Source of the DNA: CAYVUB01 sp964454675
Lineage (GTDB): Bacteria > Bacteroidota > Bacteroidia > Flavobacteriales > Flavobacteriaceae
Assembly (NCBI GenBank): GCA_964454675.1
Contig: CAYVUB010000010.1
Coordinates: 16,805 to 80,804 of the forward strand
Direction: 5' to 3'
DNA: 64,000 nucleotides
The position numbers and the translations under genes are program-made. Below are positions 9,486 to 17,838 of this stretch, one piece after another. The first letter of the stretch is position 1; each line of letters begins with the position of its first letter. The notes under the pieces are model-generated. The model saw nothing but the letters and a program-made list of their open reading frames with translations, was not told where the DNA came from and did not search any database.

Positions 9486-9614
9486 ATGAGTGAAAATAAT
9501 AAAAATATGGAAAATCAAGTACTTAAAGAACGCTGGAAAACATCCTACACAATCGTACTGCTGGCAAATGCTGCTTACATAGTCTTTTTTTACTTCTTAT
9601 CACAGCTATTTTAA
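9486..9614 (+). CDS. Small single-span membrane protein, probable symporter partner
   Basis: A 42-aa ORF beginning MSENNKNMENQVLKERWKTS and ending in one hydrophobic helix (about residues 22-42, YTIVLLANAAYIVFFYFLSQ). It ends one base before the ATG of the sodium:solute symporter, so the two are almost certainly co-translated. Small single-helix partners encoded directly upstream of SSS-family transporters are known elsewhere (for example YhdT with PanF), so an accessory or assembly role is inferred. An internal ATG at codon 8 could also serve as start. Confidence 0.6.
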   Translation: MSENNKNMENQVLKERWKTSYTIVLLANAAYIVFFYFLSQLF

Positions 9615-9615
9615 T

Positions 9616-11298
9616 ATGCAGGCATTAGACTGGATTGTACTTACGGGAACCCTTTTAATCATTGTTGTTTACGGCACATGGAAAACACGTGGCAGTAAAA
9701 ATGTTGAAGATTATATAAAAGGCGGCAACGAAGCCAAATGGTGGACTATTGGACTGTCTGTCATGGCTACACAAGCCAGCGCCATTACCTTTTTGTCAAC
9801 GCCGGGACAAGCCTACCACGACGGTATGGGATTTGTGCAGTTTTATTTTGGGCTTCCTATTGCTATGATTGTGATATGCATGGTGTTTATCCCGTTGTAT
9901 CACAGGCTTAAAGTTTATACGGCCTACGAATTTCTTGAAAGCCGTTTTGACCTTAAAACCCGAAGTCTTACGGCGGTTTTATTTTTAATACAACGCGGTC
10001 TTGCTGCCGGCATCACCATTTACGCACCGGCCATTATCCTGTCGGCAGTATTGGGATGGGATTTGAACCTGCTTAATATTATGATGGGTGCTTTGGTAAT
10101 TATTTACACTGTTTCGGGTGGGACAAAAGCTGTAAATATTACCCAAAAACAGCAAATGGCAGTTATTTTTATCGGAATGTTTATCGCCTTTTTTCTGATT
10201 ATAAGCTACCTGCCCGAAAATATTACGTTTACCAAAGCTTTGGAAATCGCGGGAGCAAGCGGCAAAATGGATATTCTTGATTTTTCATTCGATTTTAATA
10301 ACCGTTATACCTTTTGGAGCGGCATCATTGGCGGAACGTTTTTGGCACTTTCATATTTTGGAACCGACCAAAGCCAGGTACAGCGCTACCTCTCGGGAAA
10401 ATCCATGAAAGAAATGCAAATGGGATTGATTTTTAACGGATTGCTCAAAGTCCCGATGCAGTTTTTTATCCTGTTGGTTGGCGTGATGGTATTTGTGTTT
10501 TATCAGTTCAACGCATCGCCTGTCAATTTTAATCCTGCGGCTACAACTGTTGTAATGAGTTCCTCTTATGCCGGAGCTTATCAAAAGATTCAACAGCAAC
10601 AAGACGTTATTTTAAATGAAAAACAACGGCTCATTCATCAATTTGTAAACGCTCAGGAAAAAACCTATCCGGAAGCTGTAACTGCTCTTAATACGCAAAG
10701 CTCCGAATTACGCACATCGGCAAAAACACTGATTGAAAAAGCTTCAAAAGAAACGTCTGTAACAGTCGAAACCAACGACAAAGATTATGTGTTTATTCAT
10801 TTCATCCTGAATAATTTGCCCCGCGGATTGATTGGGTTATTACTTGCAGTTATTTTATGTGCGGCAATGTCCAGCACTTCCAGTGAACTCAATGCGCTGG
10901 CATCAACAACCACTATGGATTTATACAAACGAAACATTGTAAAAAATGCCGGCGACACCCATTATTTAAAAGCGTCCAAATGGTTTACGCTGGCTTGGGG
11001 TATTCTGGCAATCCTTATCGCCTGTGTGGCATATCTGGCAGATAATTTGATACAACTGGTAAATATCATCGGTTCCATTTTTTACGGTAATGTACTGGGT
11101 ATTTTCCTGCTGGCGTTTTTCTTTAAATACGTCAAAGCCAATGCTGTTTTTATTGCCGCCCTTATCACGCAGGTAATAGTCATTGTAGGCTGGTGGTATG
11201 ACTGGATGCCGTATTTATGGCTTAATTTATTTGGTTGTGCTTTGGTGATTGCTACTGCTTTTGTTATTCAGGTTTTTAATAAAAACTATAACTTTTAA
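9616..11298 (+). CDS. Sodium:solute symporter (SSS family)
   Basis: A 560-aa inner-membrane transporter with about 13 helices. It begins at the first helix (LDWIVLTGTLLIIVVYG), then the FLSTPGQAYHDGMGF segment that forms part of the sodium/substrate site, GGTKAVNITQKQQ near 170 and SYFGTDQSQVQRYLSGKS near 250. A charged, probably cytoplasmic insertion (about residues 320-385, QKIQQQQDVILNEKQR...) interrupts the helices. Members import sugars, amino acids or vitamins with sodium; the substrate cannot be read here. Located after the PIG-L deacetylase, so uptake of a deacetylated sugar is possible but unproven. Confidence 0.85.
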   Translation: MQALDWIVLTGTLLIIVVYGTWKTRGSKNVEDYIKGGNEAKWWTIGLSVMATQASAITFLSTPGQAYHDGMGFVQFYFGLPIAMIVICMVFIPLYHRLKVYTAYEFLESRFDLKTRSLTAVLFLIQRGLAAGITIYAPAIILSAVLGWDLNLLNIMMGALVIIYTVSGGTKAVNITQKQQMAVIFIGMFIAFFLIISYLPENITFTKALEIAGASGKMDILDFSFDFNNRYTFWSGIIGGTFLALSYFGTDQSQVQRYLSGKSMKEMQMGLIFNGLLKVPMQFFILLVGVMVFVFYQFNASPVNFNPAATTVVMSSSYAGAYQKIQQQQDVILNEKQRLIHQFVNAQEKTYPEAVTALNTQSSELRTSAKTLIEKASKETSVTVETNDKDYVFIHFILNNLPRGLIGLLLAVILCAAMSSTSSELNALASTTTMDLYKRNIVKNAGDTHYLKASKWFTLAWGILAILIACVAYLADNLIQLVNIIGSIFYGNVLGIFLLAFFFKYVKANAVFIAALITQVIVIVGWWYDWMPYLWLNLFGCALVIATAFVIQVFNKNYNF

Positions 11299-11384
11299 AG
11301 TCATAAATAGTTATCAAATATCTTTCTTTGTATCGTATGTGTTATTTTAAAAGAAATAAATTCTTTACAAAAAGTAAAACAAAC

Positions 11385-11431
11385 TTGTCTATTTGTAAAT
11401 TTTTATTTACTTTTGATTTGTCAAATCAAAA
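11385..11431 (+). promoter_or_regulatory. Promoter with overlapping palindromic operator
   Basis: A TTG at 11385-11387 sits 20 bp before TACTTTTG (11408-11415), an exact -7 consensus. A perfect 10-bp inverted repeat, TTTTGATTTG (11411-11420), one centre base, then CAAATCAAAA (11422-11431), overlaps the -7 box and predicted start. This is the expected layout for a repressor operator, and the second gene of the downstream pair encodes an HTH protein. Confidence 0.6.
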
Positions 11432-11443
11432 AACAGAACACTT

Positions 11444-11914
11444 ATGAAAACACATTATTTACTTCCAAACCGTTACAAAACTTTGGGTTGGATACTTTTT
11501 TTTATTGGATTACTACTGGGGATTTTGCTGTATTCAAATCTTTTAGAAACAGATGTACTCACAGTAAATGTACTATCCGTTTACAATGACAATTTATTAA
11601 ATGACAATGATTCTTTCTTTAAAATCATTAAAAACGGAATTCTTGATGAACTTGCCGCACTGCTGATAATTACCGGCGGATTGATTGCCGGTTTCAGCAA
11701 AGAAAAAATTGAAGACGAATTTATAAGTAAACTCCGTATGGATTCTTTAGTATGGGCTTTGATAGTCAATTACCTCATTTTAATAATTGCAATCATATTT
11801 GTTTATGACATCACATTTTTTAATGTTTTAGTGTTCAATATGTTTACGCCTTTGATATTTTACATTTTACGGTTCCATTTTTTAAAATTAAAATCTGTGC
11901 GCTATGAAGAATAA
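11444..11914 (+). CDS. Four-helix membrane protein coupled to an XRE regulator
   Basis: A 156-aa protein with hydrophobic segments at about 15-32, 64-82, 103-120 and 123-142; no catalytic motif is visible. It overlaps the following small HTH gene by 11 bp, so the two are translated together. Similar membrane-protein/short-XRE pairs are frequent in Bacteroidota genomes, where the regulator is assumed to respond to, or control, the membrane protein; that function is inference. A promoter with a palindromic operator lies directly upstream. Confidence 0.6.
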   Translation: MKTHYLLPNRYKTLGWILFFIGLLLGILLYSNLLETDVLTVNVLSVYNDNLLNDNDSFFKIIKNGILDELAALLIITGGLIAGFSKEKIEDEFISKLRMDSLVWALIVNYLILIIAIIFVYDITFFNVLVFNMFTPLIFYILRFHFLKLKSVRYEE

Positions 11915-12104
11915 TTTAAAAGTAGAACGCGCCATACACAACATGACGCAAGCAGATTTGGCAGACGCCATTGGCGTGAGCAGGCAATCTATTAATGCTA
12001 TGGAAAAAAACAAGTATGTTCCTTCTACGGTATTGGCTCTGAAAATCGGAAAACTTTTTAATAAACCGGTTGAAGCTATTTTCTTTCTGGAAGATAACGA
12101 TTAA
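11904..12104 (+). CDS. Short XRE-family HTH transcriptional regulator
   Basis: A 66-aa protein that is essentially one Cro/CI-type helix-turn-helix: MTQADLADAIGVSRQSINAMEKNKYVPS covers the recognition helices (about 14-41), with the LALKIGKLFNKPVEAIFF tail typical of this compact subgroup. There is no sensor domain, so any signal must come from the partner membrane protein or from autoregulation. The likely target is the perfect palindrome at 11411-11431. It is followed by a bidirectional terminator. Confidence 0.85.
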   Translation: MKNNLKVERAIHNMTQADLADAIGVSRQSINAMEKNKYVPSTVLALKIGKLFNKPVEAIFFLEDND

Positions 12105-12110
12105 AAAAAA

Positions 12111-12145
12111 AACGCAGCACTTATATTTATTAAGCGCTGCGTTTT
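12111..12145. terminator. Bidirectional intrinsic terminator between convergent genes
   Basis: AACGCAGC (12111-12118) pairs with GCTGCGTT (12136-12143); one unpaired base each side and an inner CTT/AAG pair extend the stem around an A/T-rich loop. A-tract before and T-tract after let it serve both the XRE gene and the DUF2911 gene. Confidence 0.8.
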
Positions 12146-12172
12146 CAACAATAAAACATAATTAAAAAATAG

Positions 12173-13018
12173 TTAGCTTCCCCATTCTTTAAGGGATTCT
12201 TTGTTCATTTTAATGTAATCATCATTTTCTGCTTCTTCAGAAGCCTTTAGTGATTTTTTTGCTGCTTCAATAGCTCCTTTTTTATCGCCTGCTTTTGCAT
12301 AAATTAACGATTGCTGTCTTAACTGCCAGAATGCAGGTTTTTCACTCATTGAAATAGCTTTATCAATCCACTCTTTGGCTTGTTTTACATCAATATCCTC
12401 CTGAAAATAATATACTGCCGCAGAATAATAGTCATTTGCTTTTGGATTGTTTGACATTACTTTTATGATGTTTTCTTTTGTTTTTTCGGCTGTAGGAACT
12501 TTAAACTCCACACCTACATAAGTAGATTCCCAAAGGATTCCTATAACCGCCGAATTATTTGTAATGTCATCAAAAGAAATTGTAAAGGTCTCTATTTTAA
12601 TAGGCAATTGATATGCTTCTGCTTTTACTATTGCAGCTACTTTTTCTTTATCCAGTTCTTTTGGTGCGCCACCTCCGGCATGGTCTGTATAAAAAACTAC
12701 TTCCCATGCATCTTTATTCGGGATTGTAAGAATTGCATAGGTTCCTGATTTTAAAGTGGTACCGCCTACTACAACATCATCGCTAAAAGTGATTTTTGTT
12801 TTTGCATTGGCTCCTGTACGCCATATTGCTCCGTAAGGTACCAAATCGCCGAAAATTTGACGTTCTTTCATATTTGGACGGGAATATTCCAAAGTAACAT
12901 CTGTAAGTCCTACAACTTGTTCTATTTTAGTAAATGTACTGGGTTGCGGTGTTTGCAATTGTGCATTCATACAAAATGACATTGCCAATGCCATAATAAA
13001 TAACATATTTTTTTTCAT
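12173..13018 (-). CDS. Secreted DUF2911 protein
   Basis: A 281-aa protein with a signal peptide (MKKNMLFIMALAMSFCMNAQ). The N-terminal ~170 residues are a DUF2911 domain, recognisable from VTLEYSRPNMKERQIFG, LVPYGAIWRTGANAKT and the LKSGTYAILTIP segment. The C-terminal ~100 residues are TPR-like helices (AKEWIDKAISMSEKPAFW, KKGAIEAAKKSLKAS). The family is widespread in Bacteroidota envelopes and has no known activity. Single gene, convergent with the XRE module. Confidence 0.85.
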   Translation of the reverse strand: MKKNMLFIMALAMSFCMNAQLQTPQPSTFTKIEQVVGLTDVTLEYSRPNMKERQIFGDLVPYGAIWRTGANAKTKITFSDDVVVGGTTLKSGTYAILTIPNKDAWEVVFYTDHAGGGAPKELDKEKVAAIVKAEAYQLPIKIETFTISFDDITNNSAVIGILWESTYVGVEFKVPTAEKTKENIIKVMSNNPKANDYYSAAVYYFQEDIDVKQAKEWIDKAISMSEKPAFWQLRQQSLIYAKAGDKKGAIEAAKKSLKASEEAENDDYIKMNKESLKEWGS

Positions 13019-13189
13019 AATTTTATCTTTTTAAGGTTGTTGTTTAAGAAGATTATAAAATTACGGATTATAACAGGCTTCAAATGTTAAGAAAACCTTA
13101 AATTAACCTCAATCAAGGATTTTATTCAAGGTCAAAATCATGAGCTTACTTATGTATTGTTTAAATTTACGTATTAAATTCATAATCTA

Positions 13190-13738
13190 ATGCGTCACTT
13201 AAAATACATCACAATGGTTTGTTTGTTTTTCTCCTTTTTAAAATGTTCGGGGCAGTCGGCATCGTCACAATCTTTATATGACATAACTATCAGCAATATT
13301 GACGGACAGCCAATACATTTATCAGATTATAAAGGCAAAAAAATACTGTTTGTCAATGTCGCTTCAGAATGTGGCTTTACGGGACAATATGAAGATTTAC
13401 AAACACTTTATGATACCTACAAAGATAAACTCGTGGTTATAGGCGTGCCGTGTAACCAGTTTGGCGGTCAGGAACCGGGCAGTGCCGAAACCATCAAATC
13501 GTTTTGCCAGAAAAACTATGGTGTGACGTTTTTAATTACAGAAAAAGTAGATGTAAAAGGCGACAACCGGCATCCGTTGTATGCGTGGCTTACACAAAAA
13601 TCCCTTAACGGCAAAGAAAATACAAGCGTTAAATGGAATTTTCAAAAATATCTGGTGGATGAAAACGGACAGTATGTGGACTATTACTTATCTGTCACAA
13701 AACCTTTAAGCGCCAAGATTACAAACCATTTAAAATAA
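13190..13738 (+). CDS. Glutathione peroxidase family thiol peroxidase, exported
   Basis: A 182-aa protein carrying the full cysteine-type GPx tetrad: Cys61 in NVASECGFT, Gln94 in CNQFGGQEPG, and Trp149-Asn150 in VKWNF. Bacterial Cys-GPx enzymes reduce peroxides using thioredoxin rather than glutathione. The N-terminus is hydrophobic and ends LKCSGQS, compatible with a signal peptide or an atypical lipobox (Cys19), so it probably acts in the periplasm. It is convergent with the NDH-2 gene, with 3 bp between stops. Confidence 0.9.
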   Translation: MRHLKYITMVCLFFSFLKCSGQSASSQSLYDITISNIDGQPIHLSDYKGKKILFVNVASECGFTGQYEDLQTLYDTYKDKLVVIGVPCNQFGGQEPGSAETIKSFCQKNYGVTFLITEKVDVKGDNRHPLYAWLTQKSLNGKENTSVKWNFQKYLVDENGQYVDYYLSVTKPLSAKITNHLK

Positions 13739-13741
13739 ATC

Positions 13742-15010
13742 TCAACCTTGCTTTTTATCAACCGGTTCGGGTGGTGTTAAAATAAGCCGTAATGAGGTAT
13801 TTTTTGACACATACGTCCAAGCCCAGTTAATGAAAATTATCAGTTTGTTTTTGACGCTCAGGATGAGCATCAAATGCAAAAACATCCATATCAGCCATGC
13901 AAAATAACCTTTCAGTTTTGCAAATTTAAAATCAACAACAGCTTTGTTTCTGCCTATGGTTGCCATGGTTCCCAAATCATAATACTCATAGTCTTTGAGC
14001 GGTTTTTGGGTTTTGAGTGCTTTTAAATTACGTGCCAGATTTTTTGCCTGGTTTATCGCCACATTTCCTACCTGCGGATGTCCTTTGGGATATTTGGGCG
14101 TTGCCATATAGCAAATATCGCCTACGGCATAAACGGCATCGCATCCCGTAACTTTATTAAACCTGTCAACAACCATACGGTTTCCGTAGGTGATAACTTC
14201 TTTTGGCAGTCCGCTAATGGTATTTGCAGTAACTCCGGCTGCCCAAATAACCGTTTTTGATTTTATGGTATTGCCGGTGCTCAAAGTTAAAACCGTGCCG
14301 TTATAATCTTTAACAAAAGTTTCGGTAAGAATGATTGCGCCTAATTTTTTCAGGTATTTTTCTGAGGTTCGTTTTGATTGTTCGCTCATATTGTTGAGTG
14401 TATGCTTGCTGCCTTCAACCAACGTGATATTGAATTTTGAAAAATCGATTTTAGGGTAATCTTTCGGTAAAATGTGCTGTTTCATTTCGGCAAAAGCACC
14501 TGCAAGCTCAACACCCGTAGGACCTGCGCCCACAATTACCAGATTTAACAATGCTTCTTTTTCTTCTTCGGAAGAGGAAATAATCTGCTCAAAAGTTTTT
14601 AATATATGGTTTCGTATCTGGATGGCTTCATACGTTGATTTTAAGGTAAGTACGTGTTTTTCTATAGTGCTGTTGCCAAAAAAATTGGTTTTGCATCCTA
14701 TGGCAATTGCCAGAATATCATACTCAAACGCACCTATGTTTGTATCAACATGTTTACTTTCGGTATTTATAGTGTGAACTTCGGCAAGCCGTATTTGAAT
14801 ATTTTTGGTGTTTTTAAAAATATACCGCACAGGAAACGAAATACTTGACGGTTCTATTTGCGAGGTTGCCACCTGATATAACAACGGCTGAAACTGATGA
14901 TGGTTAATCTTGTCTATCAGCAGAATATCAAAATGGTTTTTATCTAAGTTTCTTGCTAATTGTATGCCTGCAAAACCGGCTCCTATTATCACTACTTTTT
15001 GTCGGGTCAT
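13742..15010 (-). CDS. ndh: Type II NADH dehydrogenase-like FAD/NAD(P) oxidoreductase
   Basis: A 422-aa flavoprotein. The FAD-binding GxGxxG is VVIIGAGFAGIQLA near residue 6, the NAD-binding one is VIVGAGPTGVELAGAFAE near 160, and the C-terminal FAD contact is AVYAVGDICYM near 295. A hydrophobic tail (FAWLIWMFLHLMLILSVKNKLIIF, about 375-400; key feature is its length and hydrophobicity) would anchor it to the inner membrane, as in NDH-2 enzymes that pass electrons from NADH to menaquinone without pumping protons. Monocistronic by spacing. Confidence 0.85.
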   Translation of the reverse strand: MTRQKVVIIGAGFAGIQLARNLDKNHFDILLIDKINHHQFQPLLYQVATSQIEPSSISFPVRYIFKNTKNIQIRLAEVHTINTESKHVDTNIGAFEYDILAIAIGCKTNFFGNSTIEKHVLTLKSTYEAIQIRNHILKTFEQIISSSEEEKEALLNLVIVGAGPTGVELAGAFAEMKQHILPKDYPKIDFSKFNITLVEGSKHTLNNMSEQSKRTSEKYLKKLGAIILTETFVKDYNGTVLTLSTGNTIKSKTVIWAAGVTANTISGLPKEVITYGNRMVVDRFNKVTGCDAVYAVGDICYMATPKYPKGHPQVGNVAINQAKNLARNLKALKTQKPLKDYEYYDLGTMATIGRNKAVVDFKFAKLKGYFAWLIWMFLHLMLILSVKNKLIIFINWAWTYVSKNTSLRLILTPPEPVDKKQG

Positions 15011-15060
15011 AGGTTATAATTAAAAAAAAATTGCAGTAAACTGCTTATGGGCAGAAGTTT

Positions 15061-15560
15061 TTATTTTTCTTCGTTTAGTGTTTTTTCAATTAGGTTATAG
15101 ATTTTCACTAATTTTTGACGGGCTGGATTTTCCTTATGAAACATAAATGAAGTGTACAATTTTTGTGTTTCGGTTTCAGAGATTTTGTATTGAATAATAT
15201 TGTCAGTTTTTACAATGAATGCTTTACATTCAGATTTTTTGTACCATCGGTCAAAAACTTTAAAACGGGTTTTTGCTCTATCGTCTTCGTCTGAACAAAC
15301 ATAAATCATCGAGTTAATAACCTTATAAAAAAACGCTCAACAATATTCTCAATAGTTCTCGAAACTTTCACATCATAAGGTTCGAGTTCGTCATTTGCTT
15401 TATCTATTACTAATTGAAAAATATTAGGGATTTCTTCGTTTGAAATAACACTAAACGTTTCATCTACAACAAAAGCAACACGATACAAAATATTGTTTTT
15501 AGTTGTGAAATTGTACGTGTTTGTTATATTATCAAAAGTGTAATTATAGTGGTTTCGCAA
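15061..15560 (-). pseudogene. DUF6169-like protein split by a frameshift at a T7 run
   Basis: Two overlapping frames together encode about 167 residues of one protein. Frame one runs from a TTG near 15560 (LRNHYNYTFDN...) through IPNIFQLVIDKANDELEPYDVKVS to IENIVERFF; frame two continues MIYVCSDEDDRAKTRFKVFD to LIEKTLNEEK, stopping at 15061. The join is a run of seven T on the minus strand (15327-15333). A -1 slip on T TTT TTT, or one missing T, restores VERFFYKVINSMIYVCSDE. The pattern resembles DUF6169, recalled from memory and not searched. Alternatives: a sequencing error, a true pseudogene, programmed -1 frameshifting, or two genes coupled through ATGA at 15306-15309. Confidence 0.6.
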
Positions 15561-15693
15561 GTTTAATGCCTTTTTTAGAAAGCGTATTCTTTGAGGTTTT
15601 TCCTTTTGTATAAGAACGTACAACCTCTTTATCTGAAAGCATTTTTGTTACAGATTTGATAACTTTATCCTTATTGACTATTACCGTATTCAT
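15544..15693 (-). CDS. 49-aa basic small protein, first gene of the DUF6169-like module
   Basis: A 49-residue Lys-rich protein starting MNTVIVNKDK and ending SKKGIKLAKPL, with the central segment SDKEVVRSYTKGKTS. The minus-strand promoter box TATCTTTG at 15698-15705 ends 4 nt before the ATG, which strongly supports this start. Its stop overlaps the likely TTG start of the DUF6169-like frame, so the two are translationally coupled. A small basic protein coupled to a larger partner resembles a toxin-antitoxin arrangement, but that is only a structural analogy. Confidence 0.6.
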   Translation of the reverse strand: MNTVIVNKDKVIKSVTKMLSDKEVVRSYTKGKTSKNTLSKKGIKLAKPL

Positions 15694-15697
15694 CTTA

Positions 15698-15705
15698 CAA
15701 AGATA
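15698..15705 (-). promoter_or_regulatory. -7 promoter box for the small-ORF/DUF6169-like module
   Basis: TATCTTTG read on the minus strand, an exact TAnnTTTG match. It ends 4 nt before the ATG at 15693, implying a leaderless or nearly leaderless transcript. Confidence 0.5.
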
Positions 15706-15786
15706 GTAAATATTTTTCAAAGGTTTGAAATGTCAAGTTAATCTGTTTTGTTGTGTTGTTTTAAATAGCACACACAACTCTCAATC

Positions 15787-17097
15787 TCACGCAACCCTCG
15801 TAATCTTGGCTCCTATTGCTTTTAAACGTGTATCTATGTATTCATAACCTCTGTCTATTTGCTCAATGTTATGAATGGTTGATGTGCCTTTTGCCGATAG
15901 TGCCGCTATCAATAGTGATATTCCGGCTCTTATATCGGGCGATGTCATGGTGGTTGCCTTTAATGTTGATTGAAAATCGTGGCCTATAACGGTTGCTCTG
16001 TGCGGATCGCAAAGAATGATTTTTGCTCCCATATCAATCAGCTTATCTACAAAGAACAAACGGCTTTCAAACATTTTTTGATGTATCAAAACGCTGCCTC
16101 TCGCCTGTGTTGCCACTACCAGAATGATACTCAGCAAATCGGGCGTAAAACCGGGCCACGGCGCATCGGAAATTGTTAAGATTGAACCGTCTATATAGTT
16201 TTGAATTTCGTAACCGTTGGTATGTGCCGGTATGTAAATATCATCATCTTTACGTTCTATTGTAATACCAAGCTTTCTGAATACATTCGGGATTTGCCCC
16301 AAATCGTCCCAACTTACGTTTTTAATGGTCAACTCACTTTTGGTCATAGCCGCAAGTCCAATCCAGCTGCCTATTTCAACCATATCGGGAAGCATTTTAT
16401 GTTCGGTGCCGCCCAAGGCTTCAACGCCTTCTATCACTAATAAATTAGAACCTACTCCGCTTATCTTCGCTCCCATTCTGTTAAGCATTTTGCATAGTTG
16501 CTGCAAATACGGTTCACAGGCTGCATTGTAAATGGTGGTTGTTCCTTCTGCAAGCACGGCTGCCATCACAATATTTGCCGTTCCCGTAACCGATGCTTCA
16601 TCAAGAAGCATGTAGGCGCCTTTTAGCTTTTTGGCTTCTACACCATAAAAATAATCTTCACGGTTGTATCTGAATTTTGCTCCAAGGTTGATAAATCCTT
16701 CAAAATGTGTATCGAGCCTGCGTCGTCCTATTTTATCACCGCCGGGTTTTGGAATATAGCCTTTACCGAAACGTGCCAAAAGCGGTCCGACAATCATGAT
16801 AGAACCTCGTAATCCTTTGCCGTCTTCTTTAAATTCTGCCGATTCTAAAAATGACAGGTTGACGTTATCTGCCTGAAACGTGTAAGAACCCTGACCTATC
16901 ATTTGGATTTTTACGCCTAATTTTTTAAGCAGTTCAATCAATTTATTGACATCCACAATATCGGGAATATTATGGATAGTAACGACTTCGGGTGTGAGTA
17001 AAACAGCGCAAAGTATCTGTAACGCCTCATTTTTTGCGCCTTGCGGCCGGATGCTGCCTTTAAGCCGGTGACCTCCTTCTATAATAAATGTTGCCAT
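15787..17097 (-). CDS. murA: UDP-N-acetylglucosamine 1-carboxyvinyltransferase with Asp at the catalytic Cys position
   Basis: A 436-aa enzyme for the first committed step of peptidoglycan synthesis, transfer of enolpyruvate from PEP to UDP-GlcNAc. Lys22 in GAKNEALQ and the C-terminal RGYEYIDTRLKAIGA are conserved. In the mobile catalytic loop, where E. coli has Cys115 in PGGCAIG, this protein has Asp121 in PGGDKIG. A Cys-to-Asp change there is known from naturally fosfomycin-resistant MurA proteins (such as in mycobacteria) and retains activity. It lies 6 bp downstream of the DUF4290 gene, a pairing common in Bacteroidota. Confidence 0.95.
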   Translation of the reverse strand: MATFIIEGGHRLKGSIRPQGAKNEALQILCAVLLTPEVVTIHNIPDIVDVNKLIELLKKLGVKIQMIGQGSYTFQADNVNLSFLESAEFKEDGKGLRGSIMIVGPLLARFGKGYIPKPGGDKIGRRRLDTHFEGFINLGAKFRYNREDYFYGVEAKKLKGAYMLLDEASVTGTANIVMAAVLAEGTTTIYNAACEPYLQQLCKMLNRMGAKISGVGSNLLVIEGVEALGGTEHKMLPDMVEIGSWIGLAAMTKSELTIKNVSWDDLGQIPNVFRKLGITIERKDDDIYIPAHTNGYEIQNYIDGSILTISDAPWPGFTPDLLSIILVVATQARGSVLIHQKMFESRLFFVDKLIDMGAKIILCDPHRATVIGHDFQSTLKATTMTSPDIRAGISLLIAALSAKGTSTIHNIEQIDRGYEYIDTRLKAIGAKITRVA

Positions 17098-17103
17098 AAA
17101 CTA

Positions 17104-17748
17104 CTAATAGCGTTTTCTGTTGCGGTTATTTAAATTTTTCTTTTGGTTTTTTTGGTTTTTGGATGAAAATTTGGTTTTTGTACGCATTAAGCTCGTAGCA
17201 TCCGATAAATCTTCGTCCATAACTCTCAGGTTGATTTTGCCTTCGGATAGTTCATAAAGGTGGTCAAAAATCACGCCGTCTTCAACGGTGTCTTTATTCC
17301 AGTTTAAAAAACATTTTTTCATGTGGTTGGCAATCGTAAAAATCAAAGCGTCTTTAAGTTCGCCTTCTTCCCATGTATTTGCCACATCAATCATGGTTTT
17401 TATATTGTTTCCGTAAAAACGGTATTTTGGGAAATTTTGCGGATACTTAAGCGGTTCCGGCCGTGCCTGAAGGAACTCGCGTGTTGGTTTTGGGTATGGC
17501 GAATCGACATCCAATTCAAAATTGGACATAATGAATAATTGATCCCAAAGTTTGTGCTGAAAATCGGGAACGTCACGCAAATGCGGCTGCATGTTTCCCA
17601 TGACCGAAATAATGGCTTTGGCGACTTTGTTGCGCTCTTCGGCTGCCGGTATTTCTTTGGCATACGCTATCATTTTCTGCATGTGTCTTCCGTATTCGGG
17701 AATTATCAAATGCTCGCGCTCTGTATTGTATTCTAAATTGTCTGTCAA
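17104..17748 (-). CDS. DUF4290 domain protein
   Basis: About 214 aa from the TTG at 17748 (LTDNLEYNTEREHLIIPEYG), which is where homologous proteins begin their conserved part. A longer frame to the ATG at 17811 is unlikely, because that ATG is overlapped by a -7-like sequence (TACTTTGC). The conserved DUF4290 core (IIPEYGRHMQKMI, PHLRDVPDFQHKLWDQL, PKYRFYGNNI) fills residues 1-180. The tail is a basic Asn/Lys/Gln-rich stretch (KNQKNQKKNLNNRNRKRY) suggesting nucleic-acid contact. Function unknown. It is conserved directly upstream of murA. Confidence 0.75.
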   Translation of the reverse strand: MTDNLEYNTEREHLIIPEYGRHMQKMIAYAKEIPAAEERNKVAKAIISVMGNMQPHLRDVPDFQHKLWDQLFIMSNFELDVDSPYPKPTREFLQARPEPLKYPQNFPKYRFYGNNIKTMIDVANTWEEGELKDALIFTIANHMKKCFLNWNKDTVEDGVIFDHLYELSEGKINLRVMDEDLSDATSLMRTKTKFSSKNQKNQKKNLNNRNRKRY

Positions 17749-17838
17749 AATGTAAAATGTGTAGTGGTTAATTTGCTTACAGCCGGTTTGCTGCATGCGT
17801 GCAAAGTACAAAAAAAATGATAATCGGGCTATCTATTT

